DNA from: Actinoallomurus sp040655075
GTDB taxonomy: Bacteria > Actinomycetota > Actinomycetes > Streptosporangiales > Streptosporangiaceae
NCBI RefSeq assembly: GCF_040655075.1
Contig: NZ_JBFAJC010000023.1
Span: 98,444 to 162,443 of the forward strand
Direction: 5' to 3'
Length of the DNA stretch: 64,000 nucleotides
Positions 30,958 through 39,420 of the stretch are shown piece by piece. The translations under genes and the position numbers were made by a program. The notes under the pieces were generated by a model. The model saw only the letters and a list, made by a program, of their open reading frames with translations, was not told the DNA's origin and searched no databases. How positions within the stretch are numbered: position 1 is the first letter of the stretch; every line of letters begins with the position of its first letter.

Positions 30958-31881
30958 ATGGCGAAGGCAGTGCGGTTCGAGCAGTACGGCGGGATCGAGG
31001 TTCTGCAGGTCGTCGAGGTCGACCGGCCCGTCCCGGGACCCGGCCAGGTGCTCGTACGAGTGAAGGTCACGTCGATCAACCCGGGGGAGGTGCACATCCG
31101 TACGGGGGCGCTGCACGAGCGGTGGCCCGCGACGTTCCCGTCCGGCCAGGGCAGCGACCTGGCCGGGTTCGTCGAGGAGATCGGCGAGGGCGTCACCGGG
31201 TTCTCGGCCGGTGACGAGGTGATCGGCTTCACCGACGACCGGGCGAGCCACGCGGAGTTCGTGCTCGTCGAGGCCGCGAACCTCATTCACCGGCCGGCGG
31301 ATGTCCCGTGGGAGCAGGCCGGGACGCTGTACATCGCGGGGACCACGGCGTACGCGGCGGTGCGCGCCGTGGCGGCGGGACCCGGAGACACGGTCGTGAT
31401 CTCCGGCGCCGCCGGGGGAGTGGGGACGATCGCCGTCCAGCTCGCCGGCAACGCGGGCGCCCGGGTGATCGGCCTGGCGAGTGACGCCAACCATCAGTGG
31501 CTCGCGGACCACGGGGCGATCCCGGTCTCGTACGGCGACGGCGTCGCCGACCGGATCAAGGCCGCCGCGCCTGATGGGAAGGTCGACGCGTTCATCGACA
31601 CCTTCGGTTCCAGCTACGTCAAGCTCGCGCTCGACCTGCGGGTGGCTCCCGAGCGGATCGACACCATCACCGACTGGAAGGCCGCCGAGAAGTACGGGGT
31701 CAAGACCGAGGGGAATGCGGAGGCGGCCAACGCCGAGGTGCTCGCCGAGCTGGCCGCGCTGATCGAGAAGGGGCAGCTGGAGATCCCGATCGCCCGCACC
31801 TACCCCCTCGACCAGATCCGGGACGCCTACCGCGAGCTGGAGAAGCGCCACACCCGGGGCAAGATCGTCCTGAAGCCGTGA
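30958..31881 (+). CDS. NADPH-dependent quinone oxidoreductase (zinc-free MDR)
   Basis: The 307-residue medium-chain reductase has a GroES-like N-terminal domain (VLVRVKVTSINPGEVHIRTG) and a Rossmann domain with VISGAAGGVGTIAVQLA near residues 144-160. It lacks the cysteine cluster of zinc alcohol dehydrogenases. It should reduce quinones or enones with NADPH. ATG 30958 follows GAGGGA. It is divergent from the MmyB-type regulator, which is its likely controller, and it ends at a clear terminator. Confidence 0.9.
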   Translation: MAKAVRFEQYGGIEVLQVVEVDRPVPGPGQVLVRVKVTSINPGEVHIRTGALHERWPATFPSGQGSDLAGFVEEIGEGVTGFSAGDEVIGFTDDRASHAEFVLVEAANLIHRPADVPWEQAGTLYIAGTTAYAAVRAVAAGPGDTVVISGAAGGVGTIAVQLAGNAGARVIGLASDANHQWLADHGAIPVSYGDGVADRIKAAAPDGKVDAFIDTFGSSYVKLALDLRVAPERIDTITDWKAAEKYGVKTEGNAEAANAEVLAELAALIEKGQLEIPIARTYPLDQIRDAYRELEKRHTRGKIVLKP

Positions 31882-31892
31882 GACGCAGGGCA

Positions 31893-31926
31893 AGGCCGTG
31901 CGCGCCAGAACCGCCGCGCACGGCCT
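31893..31926 (+). terminator. terminator after the quinone oxidoreductase gene
   Basis: A perfect 12-bp stem AGGCCGTGCGCG/CGCGCACGGCCT with a 10-nt loop begins 12 bases after the stop codon. Confidence 0.75.
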
Positions 31927-32004
31927 GCCTGGCTCGGACCCCACCGCCGCGGTCGGCCGGGGTGGTCCGCGACGTCCGTCATGGCCGCCCTCAGCGGAAC
32001 GGCA

Positions 32005-32475
32005 TCAGCGAGCCGGGTAGGGCGTCGTCTGGAAGCGCGCACGGAACTCGGCGAGGAGCTCCTCGGTGACCTCCGCGCCGGCCTCCACCTCCGCGTGCAC
32101 CTGCCGGAAGTAGTCCTCATATCCCGCCGGCGTGTACATGCACAGGCCACGTACCGGCACCTCACCGGCGTTACGGAATCCGTGCGGGGTCCCGCGTACG
32201 GCCGCCAGCAGATGTCCGGGCCCCGCGGTGATCTCGCCGTCGCCGTCATGCAGCGTGAGTTCGCCGTCGAGGACGTAGAAGTACTCGTCGTGGCCGTGGT
32301 GCACATGCGGCCGTGCGCCCAGCACGCCGGGGTCCAGCGTGAACTCCTCGAAGGCGAACCTGCCTCCGGTATGCGTCGCGGTGAGCCGGAACAGATGGTC
32401 GACTCCGGCCACCGCGATGAGTTCGCCTTCACCCGGCGTGCGCAGGAGCGGACGACCCTCCGTGGAATCGGTCAT
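32005..32475 (-). CDS. cupin-domain protein
   Basis: The 156-residue single cupin barrel has the first metal motif PHVHHGHDEYFYVLDGELTLHDG (residues ~56-78) and the second motif PHGFRNAGEVPVRGLCM (~97-113). The histidines and glutamate for a divalent metal are present. ATG 32475 is the start. The C-terminal helix (AEVTEELLAEFRARF) is common in stand-alone cupins. It may be a dioxygenase or isomerase; the substrate is unknown. Confidence 0.85.
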   Translation of the reverse strand: MTDSTEGRPLLRTPGEGELIAVAGVDHLFRLTATHTGGRFAFEEFTLDPGVLGARPHVHHGHDEYFYVLDGELTLHDGDGEITAGPGHLLAAVRGTPHGFRNAGEVPVRGLCMYTPAGYEDYFRQVHAEVEAGAEVTEELLAEFRARFQTTPYPAR

Positions 32476-32512
32476 GATCGCATCCTGCCCGATCACCGCC
32501 CGGGCCGCGTCC

Positions 32513-32947
32513 TTACATGCCGTAGCCGAGTTCTTCGGCGGCGACGGACCACAGCTGGTTCTCGCCCCGTACCGCGTCCGGGTCGATCTCGGCGAACGCG
32601 GCGAGGGCGCGGGTGGCGATCGCCTCCAGCTCCTCGTCGTCGTCCTCGGCCCGCTTCGCATCGCGGCACGCCTTACGGAACACCTCGGCACAGGCGATCA
32701 GTAGCGCCGCCGACCGGTTGACCAGCTGCGCTCCCTCGTCCGCGTCGACGATCAGGACCTCGCCGCCGTCCCGGTCGACGCCGAGCAGCGAGATGCCGGG
32801 ATCCTCGCAGACCACGGCCATCGTCCTGCCGTCGAGGACGTGGTCGGGGAACGGCGGCTTCCGCCACCGTCCCTCGACCGGGACCTTCTGGTAGGTGATC
32901 GGGCGCAGCGGGGCGAGGGCCCGCTCGATCGCGTCGTCGGATTCCAC
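32513..32947 (-). CDS. SUKH-4-like protein
   Basis: The 144-residue protein resembles the SUKH-4 (SMI1/KNR4-like) group. It has a central GISLLGVDRDGGEVLIVDADEGAQLVNRSAALLIACAEVF, where the short fact-sheet-like strand precedes the 'NSS...F' helix of SUKH proteins, and an acidic C-terminal helical tail. SUKH proteins are often immunity proteins of contact-dependent or polymorphic toxins. No toxin gene is visible nearby, so this may be an orphan immunity gene or have a housekeeping role. GTG 32947 has a weak ribosome binding site. Confidence 0.6.
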   Translation of the reverse strand: MESDDAIERALAPLRPITYQKVPVEGRWRKPPFPDHVLDGRTMAVVCEDPGISLLGVDRDGGEVLIVDADEGAQLVNRSAALLIACAEVFRKACRDAKRAEDDDEELEAIATRALAAFAEIDPDAVRGENQLWSVAAEELGYGM

Positions 32948-32972
32948 GAGCGAAGTCTGTCACCGGATGACG

Positions 32973-34991
32973 TCAGTCGACCTCCGCGACGGCCTGGGCG
33001 AACTGCGCCTGGTAGAGCCGGGCGTAGGCGCCCTCGGCCTTGAGGAGTTCGTCGTGGGTGCCGTGTTCGACGATGCTGCCCGCCTCCATCACCAGGATGA
33101 GGTCGGCGTCGCGGATGGTGGACAGGCGGTGGGCGATGACAAAACTGGTCCGTCCCTTGCGCAGGGAGTTCATCGCACGCTGGATCAGTACTTCGGTGCG
33201 GGTGTCGACGGAGCTGGTGGCCTCGTCCAGGATGAGGATCGTCGGGCGGGCGAGGAACGCCCGGGCGATGGTGATGAGCTGCTTCTCACCGGCGCTGACG
33301 TTGGTGCCTTCGTCGTCGATGACGCTTTCGTAGCCGTCGGGCAGGGTGCGGACGAACCGGTCGACGTACGTCGCGCGTGCGGCCTCCACGACCTGCTCAT
33401 GGGTGGCATCGGCCGCCCCGTACGCGATGTTGTCGGCGATGGTGCCGCCGAACAGCCACGCGTCCTGAAGCACCATCCCGGTCCTGGCGCGCAGGTCCTC
33501 CCGGGTCATCTCGGCGATGTCCACCCCGTCCAGGGTGATCCGGCCGCCCGTGACCTCGTAGAACCGCATCAGCAGGTTGACCAGGGTCGTCTTGCCCGCG
33601 CCCGTCGGGCCCACGATGGCGACCGTCTGGCCCGGTTCGACGGTCAGGGACAGGTCCTCGATCAGCGGCGTGTCGGGTGCGTACCGGAACGACACGTGCT
33701 CGAACACCACCCGGCCGCGTACTTCCTCCGGCCGCAGGGGCGTCTGCGGGTCGGGCTCCTGCTCCTCGGCGTCCAGCAGCGCGAAGACGCGTTCGGCCGA
33801 GGCGACACCGGACTGCAGCAGGTTCGCCATGCTCGCGACCTGGGTGATGGGCTGGGTGAACTGCCGGGAGTACTGCACGAACGCCTGCACGTCTCCCAGT
33901 GACAGCGAGCCCGACGCCACCCGCAGGCCGCCGACGACCGCGACGAGGACGTAGTTGAGGTTGCCGATGAACATCATCGCGGGCTGGATCAGGCCGGAGA
34001 TGAACTGCGCCTTGAAACTCGACGTGTACAGCGTGTCGTTGTGCTTCCGGAAGGTCTCCAGCGACTCCTTCTGGCGTCCGAACACCTTGACCAGCGAGTG
34101 GCCCGTGTACATCTCCTCGATGTGCCCGTTGAGCCGGCCCGTCGTGGCCCACTGCTTGATGAACTGAGGCTGCGCCTTCTTGCCGATCCGGGAGGCGACC
34201 ACCATCGCGACCGGCACGGTGACCAGCGCGATCAGTGCCAGGAGGGGGGAGATGAGGATCATCATGGTGAGCACGCCGACGATGGTGAGCAGGGAGGTCA
34301 GCATCTGGCTGAGGGTCTGCTGCAGCGTCTGGGCGAGGTTGTCGATGTCGTTGGTGACCCGGCTGAGCACCTCACCGTGCGGCTGACGATCGAAGTAACT
34401 CAGCGGCAGCCGGGACAGCTTCGACTCCGCCTGCTCACGCAACCGGAACATCGACCGCTGCACGATCGTGGTCGTGAGCCGGCCCTGGATCAGGCCGAAG
34501 ACCGCGGCCACCGCGAACAGCGCCAGCGCGGCCAGCAGCACCATGCCGACCTTGCCGAAGTCGATGCCGTGCCCGGGTACGACGTCCATCGAGCTCAGCA
34601 TGTCCGCGAGCGTGCCCTGGCCGGTGCTCCGCAGATGCGCGACCACCTCGGCCTTGGAATGGCCGGCGGGCAGCTGGCGGCCGATGACGCCGGCGAAGAT
34701 CAGGTCGGTGGCGCGGCCGAGGATCTTCGGGCCGACCACCGTCGTCGCGACGCTCGCCGTGGCCAGGAGCAGGGTGGTGACGATGATCGGCCGCTCGGGC
34801 CGCAGCATGCGCAGCAGCCGCCGGCTCGATCCGCCGAAGTCCAGGGACTTCTCCGTCGACCGCCCGGCCATGAACGCCGCCGGCCCACGGGCCATGCCCG
34901 CGCCGCCGGCCGGCCCCGGCCCCCGGCTGGGCACCGCCCGTTCGCCGTTGCCCGAGGACGCGGGCTCGCTTCCGTTCTGTCCCCCACTCAT
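32973..34991 (-). CDS. ABC exporter half-transporter with canonical ATPase motifs (TM288-like)
   Basis: The 672-residue protein fuses a six-helix ABC type-1 membrane domain (residues ~65-385) to a nucleotide-binding domain. Walker A is GPTGAGKTT near 465, the signature is a degenerate NVSAGEKQ, and Walker B is ILILDEATSSVD with the catalytic Glu; the H-loop is VIAHRLST. A ~60-residue Gly/Ser/Pro-rich cytoplasmic N-terminal extension precedes the first helix. ATG 34991 follows AAGGAGG. It pairs with the half-transporter encoded just upstream; the two probably form a heterodimeric multidrug or lipid exporter. Confidence 0.92.
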   Translation of the reverse strand: MSGGQNGSEPASSGNGERAVPSRGPGPAGGAGMARGPAAFMAGRSTEKSLDFGGSSRRLLRMLRPERPIIVTTLLLATASVATTVVGPKILGRATDLIFAGVIGRQLPAGHSKAEVVAHLRSTGQGTLADMLSSMDVVPGHGIDFGKVGMVLLAALALFAVAAVFGLIQGRLTTTIVQRSMFRLREQAESKLSRLPLSYFDRQPHGEVLSRVTNDIDNLAQTLQQTLSQMLTSLLTIVGVLTMMILISPLLALIALVTVPVAMVVASRIGKKAQPQFIKQWATTGRLNGHIEEMYTGHSLVKVFGRQKESLETFRKHNDTLYTSSFKAQFISGLIQPAMMFIGNLNYVLVAVVGGLRVASGSLSLGDVQAFVQYSRQFTQPITQVASMANLLQSGVASAERVFALLDAEEQEPDPQTPLRPEEVRGRVVFEHVSFRYAPDTPLIEDLSLTVEPGQTVAIVGPTGAGKTTLVNLLMRFYEVTGGRITLDGVDIAEMTREDLRARTGMVLQDAWLFGGTIADNIAYGAADATHEQVVEAARATYVDRFVRTLPDGYESVIDDEGTNVSAGEKQLITIARAFLARPTILILDEATSSVDTRTEVLIQRAMNSLRKGRTSFVIAHRLSTIRDADLILVMEAGSIVEHGTHDELLKAEGAYARLYQAQFAQAVAEVD

Positions 34992-35076
34992 GCGGCCTCC
35001 TTCGTCGGAGGGGTGACCAGGCGCGCCATGCTTATGATTCGCTCGCTCCGCTCGCTCATGCCATTTCCCCCGCTAC

Positions 35077-36810
35077 TCATGCCGCCTCCTGCTCCGTGAG
35101 CTGGGAGAGCACGATCTCCCGGTAGGTGGCGTTGGTGTCCATCAGTTCGTGGTGGGTGCCGGTGCCGACGACCTGGCCCTCGTCGAGGACGATGATGCGG
35201 TCGGCGTGCCGGATGGTGGAGACCCGCTGCGCCACGATGACGACGGTCGCGTCGGCGGTCTCGTTCGCCAGCGCCGCGCGCAGGGCGGCATCGGTCGCGT
35301 AGTCCAGGGCGGAGAACGAGTCGTCGAACAGGTAGATCTCGGGCCGGCGGACGAGCGCGCGGGCGATGGCCAGGCGCTGGCGCTGGCCGCCCGAGACGTT
35401 CGTGCCGCCCTGGTCGATCTTGGCGTCCAGGCAGCCTTCCATGCGTTCCACGAAGTCCTTGGCCTGGGCGATCTCGAGGGCGCGCCAGATCTCTTCGTCG
35501 GTGGCGTCCGGTTTTCCGTACCGCAGGTTGGAGGCGACCGTGCCGGTGAAGAGGTACGGCTTCTGCGGGACCAGCGCGACCGCGTCGGACAGCGTCACCG
35601 GGTCCAGGTCACGGACGTCGACGCCGTCGACGAGGACGGTGCCGCCGGTGGCGTCCATGAGCCGTGGGATGAGGTTCAGCAGCGTGGTCTTGCCGCTGCC
35701 GGTCGAGCCGATGATCGCGGTGATCTCACCGGGCCGCGCGACCAGGCCGACGCCGGACAGTACGGGCTCCTCGGCGCCCGGGAACCGGAACTCGACGTCC
35801 CGCAGCTCCAGATGGCCGTGCACGTTCAGGGTCCGCACCGGGTCCGCCGGCGGGACGACGCTCGACTCGGTCTCCAGGACCTCCTGGATGCGTTCGGCGC
35901 ACACCTCCGCGCGCGGCACCATCATGAACATGAAGGTCGCCATCATGACCGACATCAGGATCTGCATGAGGTAGCTCAGGAACGCCGTGAGCGCCCCGAC
36001 CTTCATCGACCCGTCACTGATCAGGTGACCGCCGAACCACAGGACGGCGACGCTGGAGACGTTGACCACCAGCATCACCAGCGGGAACATCAGGGCCATC
36101 AGCCGGCCGGTCCCCAGCGACACGTCGAGCAGTTCGGTGTTGGACGTTTCGAACCGCCGCTGCTCGGGGGCGTCGCGGACGAAGGCCCGGATGACTCGGA
36201 CCCCGGTGATCTGCTCGCGCAGGATGCGGTTGATGGTGTCGATGCGTTCCTGCATCAGCCGGAACAGGGACCGCATCCGCGTGATGATCAGCCCGATCAC
36301 CACGCCGAGGATGGGGACGATGATGAGCAGCAGTGAGGACAGCGTCACGTTCTGGTTCAGCGCCAGCACGATGCCGCCGACGCCCATGATCGGAGCCGCC
36401 ACCATCATGGTGAAGGTCATCAGGGCGAGCATCTGGACCTGTTGCACGTCGTTCGTGGTCCGCGTGATCAGCGACGGGGTGCCGAACCTGCCCACCTCAC
36501 GGGCGGAGAAGTCCTGGACGCGGGTGAAGATGGCGGCCCGGATGTCGCGGCCGACTGCCATCGAGGTACGGGCGCCGAAGTAGACGGCGCTCACCGAGCA
36601 GACGATCTGCACGAGGGAGATGGCGAGCATGACGCCGCCGGTGCTCATGATGTAACCGGTGTCGCCCTTGACCACCCCCTTGTCGATGATGTCGGCGTTC
36701 AGGGTCGGCAGGTAGAGCGTGGCGAGCGTCTGCACGAACTGCAGCGCGACGACGAGCGCCAGCGGCCGGCGGTAGGGGCGCAGATGGACGCGCAGGAGTC
36801 GGATCAGCAC
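35077..36810 (-). CDS. ABC exporter half-transporter with degenerate catalytic site (TM287-like)
   Basis: The 577-residue half-transporter has six predicted helices (residues ~10-310) and a nucleotide-binding domain with Walker A GSTGSGKTT and the intact signature NVSGGQRQ. Its Walker B is EIYLFDDSFSALD, where Asp replaces the catalytic Glu, and the H-loop His is replaced (VAQRVST). This is the pattern of the degenerate half of heterodimeric exporters such as TM287/288 or BmrCD. GTG 36810 is chosen; an ATG at 36837 would add nine residues. It is 85 bases upstream of its partner gene. Confidence 0.92.
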   Translation of the reverse strand: MLIRLLRVHLRPYRRPLALVVALQFVQTLATLYLPTLNADIIDKGVVKGDTGYIMSTGGVMLAISLVQIVCSVSAVYFGARTSMAVGRDIRAAIFTRVQDFSAREVGRFGTPSLITRTTNDVQQVQMLALMTFTMMVAAPIMGVGGIVLALNQNVTLSSLLLIIVPILGVVIGLIITRMRSLFRLMQERIDTINRILREQITGVRVIRAFVRDAPEQRRFETSNTELLDVSLGTGRLMALMFPLVMLVVNVSSVAVLWFGGHLISDGSMKVGALTAFLSYLMQILMSVMMATFMFMMVPRAEVCAERIQEVLETESSVVPPADPVRTLNVHGHLELRDVEFRFPGAEEPVLSGVGLVARPGEITAIIGSTGSGKTTLLNLIPRLMDATGGTVLVDGVDVRDLDPVTLSDAVALVPQKPYLFTGTVASNLRYGKPDATDEEIWRALEIAQAKDFVERMEGCLDAKIDQGGTNVSGGQRQRLAIARALVRRPEIYLFDDSFSALDYATDAALRAALANETADATVVIVAQRVSTIRHADRIIVLDEGQVVGTGTHHELMDTNATYREIVLSQLTEQEAA

Positions 36811-36891
36811 ACGACACTCTCTCGGGGGGGACGGCAACGGAGGGCGAACCGGCTCTCTGCCGGGAAATCACACACAGCAGGTGCAAACAGA

Positions 36892-36921
36892 AAAATACCG
36901 CCAAGAGACGGCACCGGCGGT
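36892..36921 (-). terminator. intrinsic terminator of the DUF429 gene
   Basis: On the minus strand ACCGCC pairs with GGCGGT around a 13-nt loop and is followed by ATTTTTCTG, one of the few T-tract terminators in the window. It lies 27 bases after the DUF429 stop codon and ~85 bases before the ABC operon start, so it could also attenuate read-through into the exporter genes. Confidence 0.65.
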
Positions 36922-36947
36922 CTGATTTTTTGCGCCCTCGGCGATCG

Positions 36948-37700
36948 TCACGCTCCCGGCCGGAGATCGGCCAGGGGGCCGGTCGGGAGCGCGATCCATC
37001 CCTCGGACGTCGCCGTCTCGAGCTCGTCCGTCCTCGGGGTGACGGTGCGGCCCTGGTACGCCGCACGCGCGGTGAGCGCCGCGATCACCGTGTCCGTGGC
37101 GTCGTGTGAACGGCGGCAGAGCGCATCGAATGCTCCCGGATCCAGCCAGGGCGCCGCCGCCCGCAGGGCGTCGACGAGCCGTCCGAGAGCCGCGAGGTCG
37201 CCGGGGCGCTTGTAACCGCGGTGCGGCAGCCCCCACAGCCGGAGGGACGCGGCCGGGTAGACCTCGACGACGACACCGGTCCCGGAGCGGTCCACCGGGC
37301 GGCCGGCCCGCGCGAGGCGGGCCAGCAGCGCGGCGCAGCGCATGGCCGCGTGGCCGATCCGATCGGCGGAGACGCTCAGCGGGGTCAGGCCGGTGCGGTC
37401 GTGGACGACCCGGTCGGTCAGCCGCAGCGCCAGGTTCCTGCGCCAGTCGCGGCCGCGCGCTCCCGCGGGCACGTCGACGTTCCCCGACCGGTGCGCGGTG
37501 ACGAACTCGACGAAGGGGACCGGCCAGCCGAACGGGCAGTCGATGCCCGCCTTGTCCGCCGTCATCAGCGCGTCGATGAGCGTTCCGTCGTCACAGCCGC
37601 AGCGGATCTCGCGAACCGAGCACGTGTCAGGCCCCCACTCCAGCCATGCCAGCGCGGTACCGGCCGGCTCCGCGGCGAGATCGACTCCAAGGGCGAGCAC
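36948..37700 (-). CDS. DUF429 protein (RNase H-like fold, probable nuclease)
   Basis: The 250-residue protein starts VLALGVDLAAEPAGTALAWLEW, the first strand of the DUF429 RNase H-like fold with the acidic residue in GVDLA. It has the conserved ADKAGIDCPFGWP segment (~residues 48-60) with a second acidic residue, and DRIGHAAMRC and VVEVYPAASLRLWGL blocks further on. DUF429 proteins are uncharacterised and predicted nucleases. GTG 37700 is the only family-consistent start. It precedes the ABC exporter genes on the same strand but is separated by a terminator. Confidence 0.82.
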   Translation of the reverse strand: MLALGVDLAAEPAGTALAWLEWGPDTCSVREIRCGCDDGTLIDALMTADKAGIDCPFGWPVPFVEFVTAHRSGNVDVPAGARGRDWRRNLALRLTDRVVHDRTGLTPLSVSADRIGHAAMRCAALLARLARAGRPVDRSGTGVVVEVYPAASLRLWGLPHRGYKRPGDLAALGRLVDALRAAAPWLDPGAFDALCRRSHDATDTVIAALTARAAYQGRTVTPRTDELETATSEGWIALPTGPLADLRPGA

Positions 37701-37859
37701 GGGTTCACGATAAGCCGCGTCCTTCTGACGGCAGGCCACCGTACGGGAGACACCACTCGTCCTTGAGACGTTGGGCTTCACGAGGGGCGCCGCCGCCGGT
37801 GTGATCGACCGCGCCGCGGGGACGCTCTGCCGTCGAGGACGATCGGCCAAGGAGGCGCC

Positions 37860-38351
37860 GTGAGGTTTGTGCTGCGTGAGCGGGTGTTCGGGATCGGTGA
37901 GGATTTCTGGGTCGAAGATGAGGCGGGGGAGCGCGTCTTCCTCGTCGACGGCAAGGCGTTGCGGCTGCGTCAGACCTTCGAGCTCAAGGGGCCCGGAGGG
38001 GAGGTGCTCGCCGTCATCCGCAAGAAGATGGTCGCCATCCGCGACACGATGGTCGTCGAACGCGACGGCGAGACGGTGGCCAAGGTGCACCGGAAGCTGT
38101 TCAGCCCGCTCCGGCACAAGATGCTGATCGAGCTCGCCGACGGGCAGGAGTGGACGGCGAGCGGTGACCTCATCGAGAAGAACTACGAGATCGAGGGCGA
38201 CGAGGGCGTCGTCGCCCAGACGTCCCGCAAGTGGTTCCGGATCCGCGACACGTACGGCGTCGAGGTTCACCACCCCGACGTGCCGCTGGTCCTCGCCGTC
38301 GCCGTCGCGGTCGACGAACTCGCCGCGGACGAGCGGCGCGAGGACGACTGA
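37860..38351 (+). CDS. LURP-one-related (tubby-like/scramblase-fold) protein
   Basis: The 163-residue protein matches the LOR family: MRFVLRERVFGIGEDFWVEDEAGERVFLVDGKALRLRQTFELKGPGGEVLAVIRKKM. It is a 12-stranded closed barrel predicted around a central helix, with repeated 'V.D..G....V' strands. LURP-one proteins share the fold of tubby and phospholipid scramblases, and their bacterial role is unknown. GTG 37860 follows AAGGAGGCGCC. No membrane segments are visible. Confidence 0.88.
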   Translation: MRFVLRERVFGIGEDFWVEDEAGERVFLVDGKALRLRQTFELKGPGGEVLAVIRKKMVAIRDTMVVERDGETVAKVHRKLFSPLRHKMLIELADGQEWTASGDLIEKNYEIEGDEGVVAQTSRKWFRIRDTYGVEVHHPDVPLVLAVAVAVDELAADERREDD

Positions 38352-38417
38352 CGGCAGGGCGTACCTCCCCGATCGCCGAAGAACCGTTTCTCGGCGCACT
38401 CCATGAACGCCTGGAGC

Positions 38418-39092
38418 TCACCCGTCCTCGGGGCGGCGCAGCACCCGGCGCTGCGCGAAGGAGCCGTTCCGGGCCGCCTTGGCGGCCCGGAGGCGGTCGA
38501 GTTCACCGGGCTCGACGCCGTTCGCGGCGGCGAGGGCGTAGACCACTTCGAGGATGTCGGCGAGCTCCTCCACCGCGCCGGACTCGGCGAACTCCCCGAC
38601 CTCCTCGTACAGCTTGGCGCGGAGCAGCATGCGGTACTCGCCGTCGCCGGCGGCCCGGACCTCGGGGACGCGGCCGGTGGCCTGGATGAGCTCGGGCGCG
38701 CGGTCGCGTACGAGCTTCTCCAGCCGTCCGGGGCCGGCCTTGGTGCGGTGCGTCAGGTCGCCGTCGCGGCGGTCGAGCGCCTGGACCCACTTGACCGCGA
38801 CGGCGGCGGTCTGGACGAGCTCGGTCCGCAGAGCCTGCGGGTCGGTCTCGGCCAGCGACTCGTGGAACTCCTCGGCGAGAATGTGCCGCCAGGTGAGCCG
38901 GGCCCCCTCCCACGCCTCCCGGCAGTCGCGTTTGGCCGCGTCGGCCGTTGCCGCGTGCTCGGGCCCGGTGCCGTCGGGGAGATCCTGGACGCCCCACATC
39001 GTGTCCTGAGCGGCGCGCTCCGCGGCGACGTCGGCCAGCACGCGGGCGAGCGCGCCAGGTGTCCCGGAGTCGCCTGCCGCCGGGGCACCCAC
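38418..39092 (-). CDS. MazG-like nucleotide pyrophosphohydrolase with N-terminal helical domain
   Basis: The 224-residue protein joins two all-alpha parts. Residues ~15-110 (VAAERAAQDTMWGVQDLPDG...WRHILAEEFHESLAETDPQALRTELVQTAAVAVKWVQALDRR) resemble the phage/actinobacterial EExxE nucleotide-processing domain. Residues ~125-220 are a MazG/PRA-PH-like fold (LVRDRAPELIQATG; AKLYEEVGEFAESGAVEELADILEVVYALA) with the EExxE and ExxD metal ligands. It probably hydrolyses non-canonical NTPs. The GTG at 39092 lacks a good ribosome binding site, so a start up to ~15 codons downstream is possible. Confidence 0.75.
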   Translation of the reverse strand: MGAPAAGDSGTPGALARVLADVAAERAAQDTMWGVQDLPDGTGPEHAATADAAKRDCREAWEGARLTWRHILAEEFHESLAETDPQALRTELVQTAAVAVKWVQALDRRDGDLTHRTKAGPGRLEKLVRDRAPELIQATGRVPEVRAAGDGEYRMLLRAKLYEEVGEFAESGAVEELADILEVVYALAAANGVEPGELDRLRAAKAARNGSFAQRRVLRRPEDG

Positions 39093-39178
39093 CGTACGGG
39101 TTGTCGGCTGGGTTCATGCCGTCAGTCTGGACGGGTCGGCACCCCTGGGAGGCGGGAATCCGGACGTCGCCGGGTTGG

Positions 39179-39310
39179 TCATTCGGCCTCGCGGCGTGCC
39201 TGGGCCCGTCGTTTGCCCTCGCGCATCGCCTGCACGCGGGCGACGGGGATCGTACGGCCCTCCTCGATCAGGCCGGAGATCGGGAGATTCTTCTGCTTGG
39301 CTTCCTCCCG
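39179..39310 (-). pseudogene. C-terminal stump of an unidentified protein next to the TnpB element
   Basis: About 43 residues (EEAKQKNLPISGLIEEGRTIPVARVQAMREGKRRAQARREAE) end at TGA 39179. The frame enters directly from the end of the IS605-type element and has no start of its own. It was either truncated by the insertion or carried along. I do not recognise the family. Confidence 0.45.
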
Positions 39311-39420
39311 CCTCGTAAACGAGGGGGGTTCCTACGGCTCGCGCCGTTGGGCTTCCTGCTTCAGTGCCGACAGCCCCAACTGGGAGGAGTCCCGTTGAGG
39401 TCTTACCGCGGCTCCACAGG
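39290..39420 (-). ncRNA. predicted omega RNA at the tnpB 3' end
   Basis: By analogy with characterised IS605 elements, an omega RNA is expected to overlap the tnpB 3' end and run through the right-end hairpin at 39311-39324, with the flanking bases as guide. No conservation test was possible, so limits and existence are inferred. Confidence 0.35.

Noticed and set aside
36841..36900. Cysteine-containing leader peptide frame (VFFCLHLLCVISRQRAG) upstream of the ABC exporter operon
   Set aside because: No start codon with a ribosome binding site in a sensible position, and the adjacent hairpin with T tract is explained as the terminator of the DUF429 gene.
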